A stretch of 64,000 nucleotides of DNA from the NCBI GenBank assembly GCA_032690845.1, contig CM064427.1, positions 19,231,501-19,295,500 on the forward strand, read 5' to 3'. Position 1 is the stretch's first letter; every line of letters begins with the position of its first letter. Made by a program: the position numbers and the translations under genes. The notes below the pieces were generated by a model. The model was not told the DNA's origin. It saw nothing but the letters and a program-made list of their open reading frames with translations, and ran no database searches. This document shows positions 34,873 through 46,635 of this stretch, one piece after another. This DNA is from Eleusine coracana subsp. coracana. Lineage: Eukaryota > Streptophyta > Magnoliopsida > Poales > Poaceae.

Positions 34873-35119
34873 GGTGACATCAGAAATAAGCTAAGCTAGG
34901 CGCAGCTAGCTGTAATAATATTTAGAAAGAGTTGGGTTCACTCAATTCCTATGTGACATGAGTTGTATTGTGAGAGCATCAAGACATAAATAAGGCACAC
35001 CTTTCAAGTATTTAAAGCACCGATGATAAGTCTGTGCCTAAACAATAATCCCGACAAATGGCTCCAGCATTAAAGGATGATAATATGTACGCAAAACCAT
35101 TACAAATATCTGTCATCAT
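34873..35119. other. GST 3' flank, no gene seen
   Basis: This continues the host sequence interrupted by the CACTA element. The bases GGTGACATCAG here contain the former GST stop codon and 3' UTR. Confidence 0.5.
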
Positions 35120-36470
35120 ATCTAGCTTAGAAATTCCAGAAAAAATTAAGTGCTTGGAAAGCTAAACTCATGTCAGTGGGTAGAAGATTGGTACTTTTAA
35201 ATATTGTTCTGAGTGATCTTCTTATTTTTATGATGTCCTTTTTTGAGGTTGTCAGTGGTATTCTAAAAAAACTTGACACGATAAGGTCTAAATTCTATTG
35301 GGAAGGGGAAGGACATAAGAAAAAATATCATCTAGCAAGATGGTAAATCCTGTGCAAGCCTAAACATTATGGTTGCCTTGGAATTACTAATCTTCAAATA
35401 AAAAACCAATGCTTACTTAGCCAATGGTTATTTCAGCTACTAAATGATGATGGTTTATGGCAACGCTTGATGATTAACAAATATATAGGGAGTAGAGCTT
35501 TATCTCAAGTACAACAAAAGCAGGGGATTCTCATTTTTGGACAGGTCTTATAAAAGTCAAACACGAGTTTTTAAAATTGGGAAAATTCCAGGTCAACAAT
35601 GGGGAACAAACTCGATTCTGGAATGATACTTGGTTAGATAATACACCACTGAGTACTCAATATCTAACTTTATATAACATTGTGAGACATAAAGAGGCTA
35701 TGGTGGTTGAAGTGATGAATTCAATACCTCTTAATCTCTCATTCTAGAGAGCTATTACTGTAGATAAACGAATCGTCTGGGACATAATGGCGACCAAATT
35801 ACTTGATATCACTCTCACTGATAATCATGATACATTTATATGGTCGTTATATAAGAATGACCAATTCTCAATGCGTTTTATGTATGAATACTTGATGGTT
35901 TCCGATGTCTGTGTCCAGTCCAAAACACTCTGGAAATTAAAATTACCTCTAAAAATCAAGATTTTCTTATGGTATCTTGGTCGTGGGGTCACCCTAACCA
36001 AGGATAACTTGATTAGAAAAAATTGGAAAGGGAGTAAAAAATGCTGCTTCTGCAATCATAATGAAACTATTCAATATCTTTTTTTTTAACTGTCACTTCT
36101 CTAAAACCATATGGCAGATTATTCACATTGCTTTGGGAATATCTTAGCCAATTAACATTAATCATATTTTACATGATTGGTCAAGAACGATTGGCAGTCA
36201 AAATAAAGGAATTGTTTTGATCGGAACGACAGCCATCATTTGATCTATCTGGCTTTGCCATAACAACATGGTATTGAACAAAAAACCTTAATCACCTTTA
36301 TATAGGCTATCTTTTGTAGGACATACTGGTTCAGGTTCGGGCGATTTCTAAAAAAGAGGCCTTTAGGGAGGATATATTGATGGCTTGCCGCTCTCTGGAA
36401 GTAGTGGCACTGCAGTGCTTCACCAACAATGGGTGGCCATATAATCTTAGGCTTTCCATTTAATTACCTT
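35120..36470 (+). pseudogene. LINE (L1-type non-LTR retrotransposon) ORF2 3' fragment
   Basis: Translation in shifting frames gives the C-terminal third of a plant LINE reverse transcriptase: LSAWKAKLMSVGRRLVLLN, then FYWEGEGHKKKYHLARW, then the zinc-binding RT tail SLYKNDQFSMRFMYEYL ... WKLKLPLKIKIFLWYLGRG ... CCFCNHNETIQYLFF (35787-36089). The last recognisable residues are NGWPYNLRLSI near 36460. Many stops and frameshifts are present. The 5' part is missing, as is usual for LINE insertions. GCTTTCCATTTAATTACCTT occurs twice at the 3' end (about 36453-36502). Confidence 0.8.
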
Positions 36471-37390
36471 TTTTTAGGAAGCTTTCCATTTAATTACCTT
36501 TCTTGGTAAGTTATCCATTATGTAAAAAAATCTAGCTTAGAGAAAGTACAATGGTGTCATCTCTCAGAAGTCGTCTACGTAATTTTAAGATGGGTTATCA
36601 GAGGACTTATATAATAAATGATCTATTCGGTTGTCTTGTATTAATTATATGACTTCTTAATTTATAGATGTTAAAAAGAAATATTTATAAGTTAAAAGAC
36701 AAGTAACACTAATACAATAACATGAGAGCCGTCTCATACTCCTAAATTTTAGGGTACGAGGTGCACTACCACAAAAAGGCTCTATAGAGGCGGTTGAAAA
36801 TCTACTGTAGTGGCAGACAGGACAGCCCGCCGCTATGTCTCCGTAGCTAAAAATACGTGTTTGTAGGGGCAGATTTCCTAAAAAAGGAAACAAACTGCCG
36901 CTACTAATCTTTATGTAGGATCTTCACCCGCTGCTACCTACTGTGGATTCTAAAAAAACAAAAGATGCAGCCGCTCTTCAGATCCACACCATTGACCCTT
37001 CTCCCGGCCGTCCAGCCGCGCCGCTGCGACCACTAGAGATGGGATCCGCCTGCCGCGCGCTGCATGTTGAAGAGAGGACGAGGGGACAAAGCCGCCAGCT
37101 TCTCGTGGACAGCGGCGAGGAGGGCGGATCCAGCCATCCCGTGCCGTGGGCCATTGTCTGCTGAATGGAGGTGGTCAAATCTCCTCAACTCTAGGCGGTG
37201 GCGGTCAACTTCTTGGGACGGCAGTGGCCTACGGCTCGAGGAGCACTGCACTTTGTGCCCCGCCGTACGGAGAGGAGGGTGCGGTGGATATGGCCACCCC
37301 GTGCCGTGGGCTACCATTTGGTGAGAGGAGGCGGTTGGATCCGCTGCTCGCTGGCATCAGTCTCTTCTCCTCAACTCTAGGCAGCGGCGG

Positions 37391-39110
37391 TGTAGGATCT
37401 AGGATACTGACTAAAGGGGGGTGAATAGACAGTTTCTAACAAATTAATAACTAGCACAAAGATTGCGGAAATAATACAAGATAATAATAGCATGAATTAA
37501 AAATAACACCTAGGTTGAGAGCTAAAGGTTTGTAATCCTAGGTGACATGCATCATCATAATCTCTAATAATATAAAGAGCAAGAATTAAACAAGATAAGG
37601 AGACACAAATACAACCTGTGGTCTCGGTGACTTGCGGTTCACCCCTAATACACATTAAGGTGGATTCAAGCCTTTGATTTATTTCTCTATCAAGAACTCA
37701 CTTCTCTAACAAGAAGAGCTCACACAAGAGCATCTCGATCTTAAACCAAACCAATCCCTTGAACCTCTCCAAATCTCAAGTTCACTAGAGTTATCCTTTG
37801 TCGTTCTAACGAGGTGAGTACAAGACCTCTTACAAGAACACCGGGCCTCCTTCACAATCTTCTTGAAGGGCTCACGGTTTCCACGCCACCAAGCTAACTA
37901 AAAGACAGCAACCTCCAAGAGTAACAAGCCGATGTCGCTCGCTTGATTAACAACTAGTGCCACAATGCTTGAATCACTCGAGAACACGCACTAGAATCTC
38001 ACACACTTGCAATGAATCAATGAAAGCTTGTGTGAGAGAGGAGAGAGCTCATATAGCTCAACAATATAGCTCAGGGTATCAAGAGAGCTGAAAAGCATGA
38101 GGGGAGTGGATATATATGGCCAAGGCATAAAAAAACTAGCCATTACAACTTTCTGCGTAACTGGCGGTCTGACTGCGCGCGGTTAGACTGCCACAGACCC
38201 AACGACTAGTTTGACTGCATTCAAATTGGTTAGAAGACTGGCGGTCAGACCGAACCCCACTGGCAGTCAGACCGTCAAAGATAGGCCGAGACACAGAACC
38301 CTCTGGACGAGCACGGTCAGACTGTCAAGAGCCCGCGGTCAGACTGCCAGCACCTAGCAGTCAGACTGACAGCTCCAGGTGGTTAGACCGCCAAATGGGC
38401 GTGCCCCTCGAACCTCTCTGGACATGGGCGGTCAAACCGCCACAGGGGTATGTCCTTGGACCTCTCTGGACGTGGGCGGTCAGACCACCACACCCCTGCG
38501 GTCCGACCGCCAGCCCCTTCGTCGACTGGAATAAAATGAGGGAACATTTGTGGGCTTCCAACAAGGATACATTTTCAAGAAATTTGTTGGGGAAAAACAT
38601 CATAGAATATGCAAGGAATATTTGATGTAATTTGCATAGGATTTTTCAACGAATATTTGGATGAGTATGTCTTAGAATAAGATTTCTCACAAAGTGACAA
38701 CTAAGTATTCATCAAGTTACTTGAGCATCGACCCCTCTTAATAGTTCGGCAACTACACTAGCAACCTAGTCATTTTGTCCTCTAATCACCTTATGACCCA
38801 TAAAATAGAAAAAACCTATTTTTATACCTTTGCCCTATGCCGCCTTCTTTATCTTCATTGAAATATATATGTATAAGTTGATCAATCTTGAAATACATTA
38901 AGCCACAATTCTTCATTAATTATCAAAACACTTAAACTAGGGTGTAGATACTTCAATCTCCCTCTTTTTGGTAATTGATGATAATACAATGAAGTGAAGC
39001 ATAAATGAGCCATAAAAGTAGGCTCCCCCTGAATGTTAGCATAAATATGATAAAAGCAAGAAAGAAAAACTCATAAATTCAATCGAAGGGACAAGGGCCT
39101 AGATACTTCA
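37391..39110 (-). mobile_element. LTR-retroelement remnant (one LTR plus a short internal end), Sirevirus-like
   Basis: The LTR runs 37391-38955 (TGTAGGATCTAGG...TAGATACTTCA). It is followed on the minus strand by a tract ACCAAAAAGAGGGAGAT (38956 onward) and about 150 bp of internal DNA. A last GCCTAGATACTTCA at 39097-39110 appears to be the end of the second LTR. The flanks are GGCGG (37386-37390) and GGTGG (39111-39115), a 5 bp duplication with one change. The other LTR and the interior are deleted. Confidence 0.75.
38160..38515 (+). repeat. Array of GGCGGTCAGACCGCC-type palindromes in the LTR remnant
   Basis: Roughly eleven copies in 350 bp: GGCGGTCAAACCGCC (38427) is perfect, and others are near-perfect, such as GGCGGTCAGACCACC and TGCGGTCCGACCGCC. 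Spacing is irregular (about 20-60 bp). Some copies are linked by the phrase CTCTGGACRTGGGC. Confidence 0.85.
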
Positions 39111-39750
39111 GGTGGCCAGCTCCTCGGGGACAAGGGCAAGGAGGGCGGCGCCGGCCTGCAGCTCCGGGGCCATCGCACACCGCAACCCACCGTCCGAGGA
39201 GGGGGTGCACAAGACCCGACCGCCCCGTGCCGTGGGCCGCCGTCCTATGAGGGGAGGCGACCGGATCCGTCACCCGCCGGCGTCGTCCCTTCTCCTCAAC
39301 TCCAGGCAGCGGCGCGGAGGGAGTGGGGGCCGCCGGCAAAGAGAGGTAGGTGGGCGTCACGAAGAGGAGAGAAAGAGGAGGGGTGCCACAAGTGGAGAGG
39401 GAGAGGAGCGAGCGGTGCGGCGAGGGGAGGGAGCAGCACGGGGAGAGAGGAGGGGGCTCACGGGGAGGAGAGGGAGAGGAGTGAGGCAGCGCGGGGAGGA
39501 GGGAGGGTGAGGGAGAGAGGAGGCATAAGTTAGTGTTAGACTGACTTATATACAATATGGTATAAGTGGGCCTTGGGCTGCAAAGTAGCGGCCGGTTGTT
39601 AAGTGGTCTGCTGCTACAAATGGATAGTAGCGACAGGTTGTTTAGTGGGCCACCGCTATAAATGGATTTCCATTTGTAGCCGTGATTCATTGTTGGACTG
39701 CCGCTAGTACTTTTTTACTGCCGCCGCTATAGTGCACTTTTGTGGTAGTG

Positions 39751-40216
39751 ATGGTTGCCTCACGAAACAACCATCTCTTTCACTCACCACCCTCTCTCTT
39801 TTCCATATTTTCAAAAATCCTTTGTGGTAACACATGAGATGGTCTACGAGAAGACATACGGGTATCATTGTTACACCACGACTCCAGGATTGATGATTTA
39901 CATTTCCAAAACAAACACCACTACAGGTTTCAGAGGTGTTGCTCATAAACCTGACAAGTGGGACCACCTTAAAGGATATCAAGAACATCTCTAAAATCTG
40001 TAGTTTTGTGATAATTTTAATGAAGTACTTGTAGTTTTATGAAATTTACTCAGTTGGTCAAGCACGAGGCACTGAAGGCTACAATATAATATGTTGTTGT
40101 GTCAGGGAATTCTTCCACAAATAATAACCAGATTTGGTAGATTATACAGTGAAAAGATGACATGGCGGTTTATCGTGAATTAGATAGGACAGTGAAGGCG
40201 CAGGTGACTCAGATGT
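39751..40216. other. Intergenic, no gene seen
   Basis: AT-rich, with no convincing ORF. It shares short phrases (GTAGTTTTGTGA, GTAGTTTTATGAAATTTACTCA) with 21670-21790. Confidence 0.45.
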
Positions 40217-40845
40217 CAAGAGAAGTCACAGCTGACACATTCCGCGGTGCTCTTGGAGCTTGACATCGAAAAAGAACTAAGCAAACGCTGCTTGCGACAA
40301 GCCACCCTCCTCCAGTGCCGCCTCTGCCTCTTTCTTGTGCGTGGCGACTCGTGCCCGGAGTTCACTGCTCTCCTCAGACAGTCAGGCTCCATCACCAGCC
40401 TCACCTTCGCCTCCACCTCCTCGGCCTTGATACAACCTGTGGCGTCCATTTCCAGCCCAACACCCAAGTCGGTCATCAACACCTTATTGAACATCTGCTC
40501 CGAGTAGAGAGGCCAGCAAAGCATTTGGCAACCCCGCCATGACAACCCCCAAAACCGAGTTCCACCCACAGTGGGTCACGAAAGCGCTCGTTGAAGGATG
40601 GCGGGGCACGTGAACCTGTGGTGCCCATGACTCGAGGACGAGGCCCCGGTCCTTGGTCCGTTCGAAGAACCCCTCTAGAAGGAGCGCCTCCAGGTCTGGC
40701 TCGGGGCGCTTCTCCAATAACTTTCTTTTGGTCGTTGGTGCTTGCCGGTGTCCGTATAACCCAAAGAAACCGTTTCACCGATCTCTTCAGGCTAACAGCA
40801 ATCTCCGTGAGCTGGTCTACTCCCAAAGCAGAGGTACTGGGTCAC
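40217..40845 (-). pseudogene. UDP-glycosyltransferase 3' fragment (UGT88-like)
   Basis: The minus strand encodes the C-terminal part of a family-1 plant UGT in several frames: a YLCFGS-like start (about 40835), RFLWVIRTP, GFFERTKDRGLVLESWAPQ, the PSPG-box parts HPSTSAFVTHCGWNSVL and MLCWPLYSEQMFNKV, then KAEEVEAKVRLVME. At least two frameshifts and several stops are present, and no N-terminal half is seen. It is probably a decayed tandem copy of the gene at 47529. A (ATATT)n microsatellite abuts its 5' end. Confidence 0.85.
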
Positions 40846-40851
40846 ATGTAG

Positions 40852-40892
40852 TCTATATTATATTATATTATATTATATTATATTATATTAAT
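40852..40892 (+). repeat. (TATTA)n microsatellite
   Basis: About seven uninterrupted copies of the pentamer TATTA, just upstream of the UGT fragment. Confidence 0.9.
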
Positions 40893-41743
40893 TGGGCTCT
40901 CCTAACTATCTTAAAAATAATTATTCTCTTCCTTGAAAGAACCTCATATAACAGAATGTCCAAATCAGGATAGCTTAGCCTGTCTCCAACGAAAGAAGTA
41001 CCCAAAACATCAAATAGGTCTTGGTAAGAAAAAAAATAGACTCCCAAAATACTTCAATCTCCAACAGTCACTACCCAAACCCAAATCCATTCGTCTTCGC
41101 TGGCCACTGCTCCGCCGCGACCCCGCCCGCACCACCACGTCGCCCGACTCGCGCGCCGCCGCGTTTAGACCCGCACGCCGTCGCGACCCCCTGCGCAGCG
41201 GCGGGCGACTCGCGCGTGGCAGCAAGCCCTGGCGGCGCCTCCCGCGATTCGACGCTGGCACCTCCACTTCGGCCGCCTCCCCCGATTCGATGCCGTAGCC
41301 TCCGCCTCGATTCGACATTGGATGGATGTCGAGGCATTGAGACGGAACCACGTTTTAAGAGGCGAAAGGAATGCAATTTCACCAGTACGCGTGGAGACAA
41401 TACATGCGCATTCATGATGTAAGTTTACAAGCTTGCAAACTGACAACGAATTGGCAGCCAAATCAGACACGCAAAAGAAAAAAAGAAAAAAAAAACGTGA
41501 ACACCGTTTACGAAACAGGAGGAAAGTCAATGTTGTTGTTATATTACTCTTGCAGCGGGAACAAGTGCACCATTTACTCTTGCAGCGGAACGCAATACAT
41601 TAAACGAATCATTTGTTTCTTGTACCTTACATGCAAGAACACGACAAAGGTAACGATTGGTTAGTCAATAATCGAAGGTTGGCACAAAGATTGATATAAT
41701 AACCGTAGAGAAAACAACAAGAGATGCTTCTCGCAACAAGTAG
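40893..41743. other. Spacer with a GC-rich island, no gene assigned
   Basis: 41095-41330 is GC-rich and repeats CGATTCGAC- and CCTCCGCCTC-like phrases. It is open in several frames on both strands, which is compositional. No domain was recognised. The rest is AT-rich. Confidence 0.4.
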
Positions 41744-42850
41744 TCAAAAGTCGGTCACTTGCCGATCGAGTTGCTCCCTGAGATTATCTGAATCCGCCAA
41801 GAACCGGACAAATGCTGTTAGCTAGGTGCCACTACCCTCCAACGCCGCCTTAGCTTCTTGTTTGCGTGCCGCAACTCTCGTCCTGAGCTCCCTGCGCTGT
41901 TCGGATTCCTCCATCACAAACCTTACCTTCGCCTCCACCTCCTCGGCCTTGATGAAACCTCCCATGTACCCTTCCATCTCCACCCCGACGCCCATGTCCA
42001 GGGTCATGAGCACCTTGTTGAACATGTGTTCTGCATAGAGAGGCCAGCACAGCATGGGCACACCTGCAGCCACGCCCTCCAACGTCGAGTTCCAGCCGCA
42101 GTGCGTCACGAATGCGCCCGTGGCCGGGTGGTGAAGAACGCCCATGACTCGACCACGATACCCCGGTGCTTGGTCCGCTCAAGAAACCCATCCGGAAATC
42201 GTTGCCCGGACTTGTCGAGGCCGCCGGCGATCTCCCTTATCTGCTCCGCCGAGTGCGTTCCCCTGCTCCCGAAGCAGAGGAACACGACGCTGCGATTCGG
42301 GAGCCACGCGATCAGGCACTCATCGTGCCTCTCAACTCCTGCTTCATCCGCTGACGCGCTCGTGCCGTGGCCACCGCCGATCAACGGCCCGACGCAGTAG
42401 ATCGGTGGCATCACCCGACCCGGGACGACGCGCTGATGAGGATCCCTCAGCGCCTGCACGGCCCGGGTCTCCAGCGACTCGAGCGTGTTGACGAGCACGC
42501 CGTGCGTGTCCACGGTCCGCTTCCACACGTCCACCTCCGCCTTGCAGAGCTCGTCCTCCTCCGGGTTCTCCAGTACGTCCTTCACGAGATGGGACGCCGG
42601 AATCGGCGGCACGCCACGAAACTCAATCGGCGTGTCTCCGAGCGCCTTCAAGCCTTCTTGCCGACCGGCAAGCACCTCCGGCAGCTGCGTCACGACGGCC
42701 AGGACTTTGTCAGGTTCGGAGTTGGATTGGGGAATAGAAACAAATGAATCTTTGGAGGGTGGTGCTCTGGATGCACATGGCTGTGAGGTGGAACATGCCG
42801 GAGATGAAGTACTTGGACTCCAGCGACTCTCTGGCTGGGAACATGATGAA
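41744..42850 (-). pseudogene. UDP-glycosyltransferase pseudogene (UGT88-like), N-terminus lost
   Basis: A long minus-strand frame (42106-42740) carries AVVTQLPEVLAGRQEGLKALG, GVPPIPASHLVKDVLENPEED, VLVNTLESLETRAVQALRD, PPIYCVGPLIGGG, SVVFLCFGSRG and GFLERTKHRGIVVESWA. The start of the PSPG box is frameshifted near 42130. The box continues as HPATGAFVTHCGWNSTLEG ... PLYAEH, then KAEEVEAKVRFVMEE. A TAG at about 41825 precedes LTAFVRFLADSDNLREQ, and the natural end is TGA 41744-41746. About 12 residues are also deleted after GQRF. The acceptor-domain start with its catalytic His is missing. The last PSPG residue is His rather than Gln. Confidence 0.88.
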
Positions 42851-44004
42851 TGCTGACTCAAAACTGCTGGGAGGTTAAATAAGATGTGTCGTCTTCGCTC
42901 ACTCTCCGCCAGTAGCTCTCATAATCGCCCCTGACGTCGAGGTGCTTGATGAAATAATTAATTGCCTCACGAGAAAGGACCAGTTTCATAACATTAATTC
43001 AATAGATGACTGGACCTTAAAATGTTTTCTAACAAAAAACACGACTTTTACAATATCCATTAGAGATGCTCTTATCCATGTAACTGGAAACAGCAGCAGA
43101 AAGCCATTTTTAAAGGTTAGAAGAGTGTCTCTTTTTGCCAAGAAAAAATAATGTACCTAAATCAAAGAACAAAAACCGTAATAACTTTTTGTCATTTACT
43201 TTTAAATAAAAAAATATTTTTTGTTACGCCTTGTTCGGCCCTACAGTAGTATGTCCCTGCATCACGGGAGACGTGAAGCAATTCTTCCGCCTTATTTAGG
43301 GTGTGTTTTGTAGGGACTTTGCTTATGTTTTGATTTATTTGTTAAAAATATTTATTTAGTTTATCTAACTTATTATAATATAAGGGTCTGTTTGGTAGAG
43401 CTTCAGCTTACTTAAAAAATAGCTTTAGTTTTGGATTATCAGTCAAAAGCAGTTTTCTGGCTTATTTTGGCTTATGCAGCTTATACAATCAAATTATTTG
43501 GTAAAATAGTTTATTCTATATTTTTTAGTAATAGATTATACATGTGAAATGATTACCACGTCTCTAGGATTTACTACAAGTATAGTCATATGTTTTATGT
43601 GATTTTTGATGCTTTGTAAAATAAATTAAATAAGAAAAATAACTAAATGAAAGAAGAAGACATTAGTGATCAAGTATACATTACTGCAAGTTCACCATGA
43701 TCTAGTATTGCAAGCTTATCATTGCTCTGCGACATTTTGACTAAATGTCACTATATAATCGTCGTAGAATGTCATATTTTTTTATTATATTTAAACCCTT
43801 ACTGTACTGCATGAAGGAGGTCAATTAAGATCTTTTGTAACAGTGACCTCCATCAGAGCTAGAGGAAAAGAACCTTGACGGCTGCTATATTGTCCTTGCT
43901 TTTGCGCGGGTTTCTGGCCACGGGCTGTGGCAACAGCGAGATTATTATTGAGGGAGGAGGGGGACAGTGTAGCACGAATTGTTATTGTGAAGGGGCATAA
44001 TTAG
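42851..44004. other. Intergenic, no gene seen
   Basis: AT-rich. GGGTCTGTTTGGTAGAGCTTCAG at 43384 looks like one end of a hAT-type MITE, but no matching inverted end was found. Small open frames have no recognisable content. Confidence 0.4.
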
Positions 44005-44089
44005 TCTATTATATATATATTTGACCAATAAAAGAAGCCGTCACGTTCGCTCTCAAGGCCAAGAAATTTTCATATTAATCAGAGAAAAT

Positions 44090-44900
44090 AAGAAGAAAAA
44101 ATTACCCACCACTGCCATTATAAAAAAATTAGACTAAAATACCTTTAAGAAAGTTATTAAATTACCCATCGCTGCCATTATAAAACAATTAGACCAAAAT
44201 ACCCCTAAAAAGTTACAAAATTATCCACCATTTTTATTATAAATAAATTAGAATTAAATATTTTTCTAAATATATTTGTAAAAGCATCACGTTCATCTAG
44301 ATATCTCTCTCTCTAAAACACCACGCTCATATTAATCAATGAAATTACTACTATTATAAAAAGAAAAAATTTCTCAAATATTTTTAAAAGCACCACCTTC
44401 ATACAGATCTCTCTCTCCCTCTCTAAAACATCACTCATATTAATAGTAAAAATCACTACCATTATAAAAATTTATAATAAAATACCATTTAGAAAGTTAC
44501 TAAATTACCCACAACTGAAAAAATTATAATAAAATATATAAAAAAGTTATTAAATTACTCACCACTGCTATTATGAAAAATTAGACCGAAACACCCCTAA
44601 AAGTTATTAAATTATCCATCACCGCCATTATAAACAAACTAAAATGAAATTTTTTTAAAATATATTTGTAAAAGCACCACATTCATCAAGATATCTCTCT
44701 CTATATATAAAAAATCACGCTTATATTAATAAAAAAATCACTATCATTACAAAAATTAAATATTTTTAAATATATTTGTAAAACCACTACGTTCATCTAG
44801 ATCTCTCTAAAACATCACACTCATATTAATCAGAGAAATCATTACCATTATAAAAATTTAGACTAAAACAACACTAAAAAAGTTATTAAATTATCCGTCT
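44090..44900 (+). repeat. Degenerate tandem repeats inside the Helitron-like element
   Basis: The phrases TTATTAAATTACCCACCACTGCCATTATAAAA, TAGACTAAAATACC and TCTCTCTCTAAAACACCAC recur in order with periods of about 60 bp and 110-230 bp, each copy diverged by substitutions and indels. Confidence 0.7.
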
Positions 44901-44914
44901 AAGAAAATTATTAA

Positions 44915-45159
44915 GGCCCTGTTTTGATCCCCGTAGTTACATAAAAACTTATTTTTATTTTCTAAAAAAACTTGATGGGGATGTTTGGATCCTGGTTTTT
45001 ATTATCTAGAAATTAGCTTTTGGTTAGTGAATGCATTAGAATGAGAGAAAAACTGGCATTACCTGGTTTATAGAAACAGACATAAAACATGGCCTGTTTG
45101 GAGTCCCTCCAGTTTCTATAAACCAGTTTTTTAGAAACTAGAGGGGTCCAAACAGGGTC
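44915..45159. mobile_element. Tourist-like MITE
   Basis: 245 bp, GGCCCTGTTTTGATCC...GGGTCCAAACAGGGTC, flanked by TAA on both sides (44912-44914 and 45160-45162). Confidence 0.8.
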
Positions 45160-46635
45160 TAAATTATCCATCATGATCATTATAAATAAATTATAATTTA
45201 ATATTTCTAAATATTTTTACCTCTATCTCTCTCTCACTCACTAAAACACCATGTTCGCAAGCGGATAAGACTAAAAAACCAATCAAATTGTGTGGCATTT
45301 AAATATCTATAAAAATTATCATCACCCTCCCATCATCAAATATTGTTGTTGTTTTTATGTGTTGGGTCGATGATGATTATCATTAGTATAGTCATAATTA
45401 GAGGTCATGTCAGATCGTGGTCATTAAGTCACTATAGATTAAGGATTCCATTGCTATCAAGGCAAGTAGAAATAACTTTGCCATCCTCATGTCATTATAA
45501 ATTATGTCTACCAAGTAGATTGTGACAACTATTAGTTATCTTTATCGAAATCATAGGTCACTTTCCCATCAACATGCACCCGCCATAATTGGTTCTTTGT
45601 TTATCATGCATGTTGGGTCATCCATATATTACAACAGTTGTAGTATACAAGAGACTGCTCCATTGTATTTGGATCGTTATGGAACATGATGGTTATGTCA
45701 TCCACATAAATTTCTCGTTCATTTTTTTATCAGTCTACCGCATACATCTATTGCATATTGTTATGCAATTCACACAACCAGCCATGACCAAGAAACAAAT
45801 GATAGATGGATCCTTACTTACCAGACATGACATTGCATGATGCTCACGACTAACCAAGATAAAGAAACAAATAGCTTTTAGAACTTTATTCACGCTAGAT
45901 ATGATAACTAGTCAGAAGGCAATGCATCGAGTACAACTTAGTATGTCAATTGCTCATGCTAAAGAAGGTATAGGCATGTGGGTCATGCAACTATCATGAT
46001 TCATGTTGAATGTTTCAATAGATATAATACATCGGTTCTGAGTAAGTGATAGAAGCTTGAGCCATGTTTTTTTTGTAAAAATATTCAAACTTATAATCTT
46101 TTATTGGTGTCAAAATAAGCAAAAATGAGAGAGTATCACTAGGAAGATAATAAGACACTTCATTCGTGTTAGAAATAGTAACCAAAAGATCGGTAAAGTC
46201 AATAAAAGATATAAATATCAGAAGTCAGCATCTTGAGTGTAACATAGTATATGACATGTGTTCATACTAAAGTAGGTTTAGACATGCATACTACATAACT
46301 ATAAGTATTTGTGTTGAATATTTTAATTGGTAGAGTTTGATATATTCTTTTTTTACTTTGATGTAAATAGCACGGGACCTTATGATATTTTTATATGATA
46401 GATACGATATACTGGTTCTAAGTAAGTGATAGAACAAAGTCTTGGGGGTCAAAATTTTCAACATAGATACTCACTATTATTATTATAAAAAAGTATTATG
46501 AAGACAAACAAATATTTACCTTTTATTATATTATGATTTATATAAAATATAGTATAATTAAAAGATATTATATTTATAAATTTTTATAATAAAATATAAA
46601 TTCTAGCCGCGCAAATGCGCGAATAGGTTGACTAG

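Larger units (their letters stand above)
36764..39750. mobile_element. Second non-autonomous CACTA element, carrying a nested LTR remnant
   Basis: Starts CACTACCACAAAAAGGC and ends CACTTTTGTGGTAGTG, with CCGCTA-type subterminal repeats on both sides (36830-36935 and 39600-39735). The flanks are GTG and ATG, an imperfect 3 bp duplication. Without the nested LTR remnant (37391-39110) it is about 1.27 kb. That is similar in size, ends and GC-rich interior to the element at 33750, so the two are relatives. No transposase is present. Confidence 0.82.
44005..46635 (+). mobile_element. Helitron-like element (3' end clear, 5' end tentative)
   Basis: The 3' terminus at 46602-46635 has the hairpin CGCGCAAATGCGCG followed 11 bases later by CTAG, then T. 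This is the classic end of plant Helitrons. The candidate 5' end is TCTATTATATATATAT at 44005, but the base before it is G, not the expected A, so the start is uncertain. The interior is AT-rich and non-coding, with degenerate repeats at 44090-44900 and a Tourist-like MITE at 44915. No Rep/helicase ORF is present, so it would be non-autonomous. Confidence 0.6.

Noticed and set aside
39079..39690. 203-codon minus-strand ORF, Pro/Ser-rich
   Set aside because: It crosses the CACTA core and terminal region, is compositional, and has no domain.
41021..41422. 133-codon GC-rich ORF between the UGT pseudogenes
   Set aside because: Open on both strands in several frames, low complexity, with no recognisable domain.
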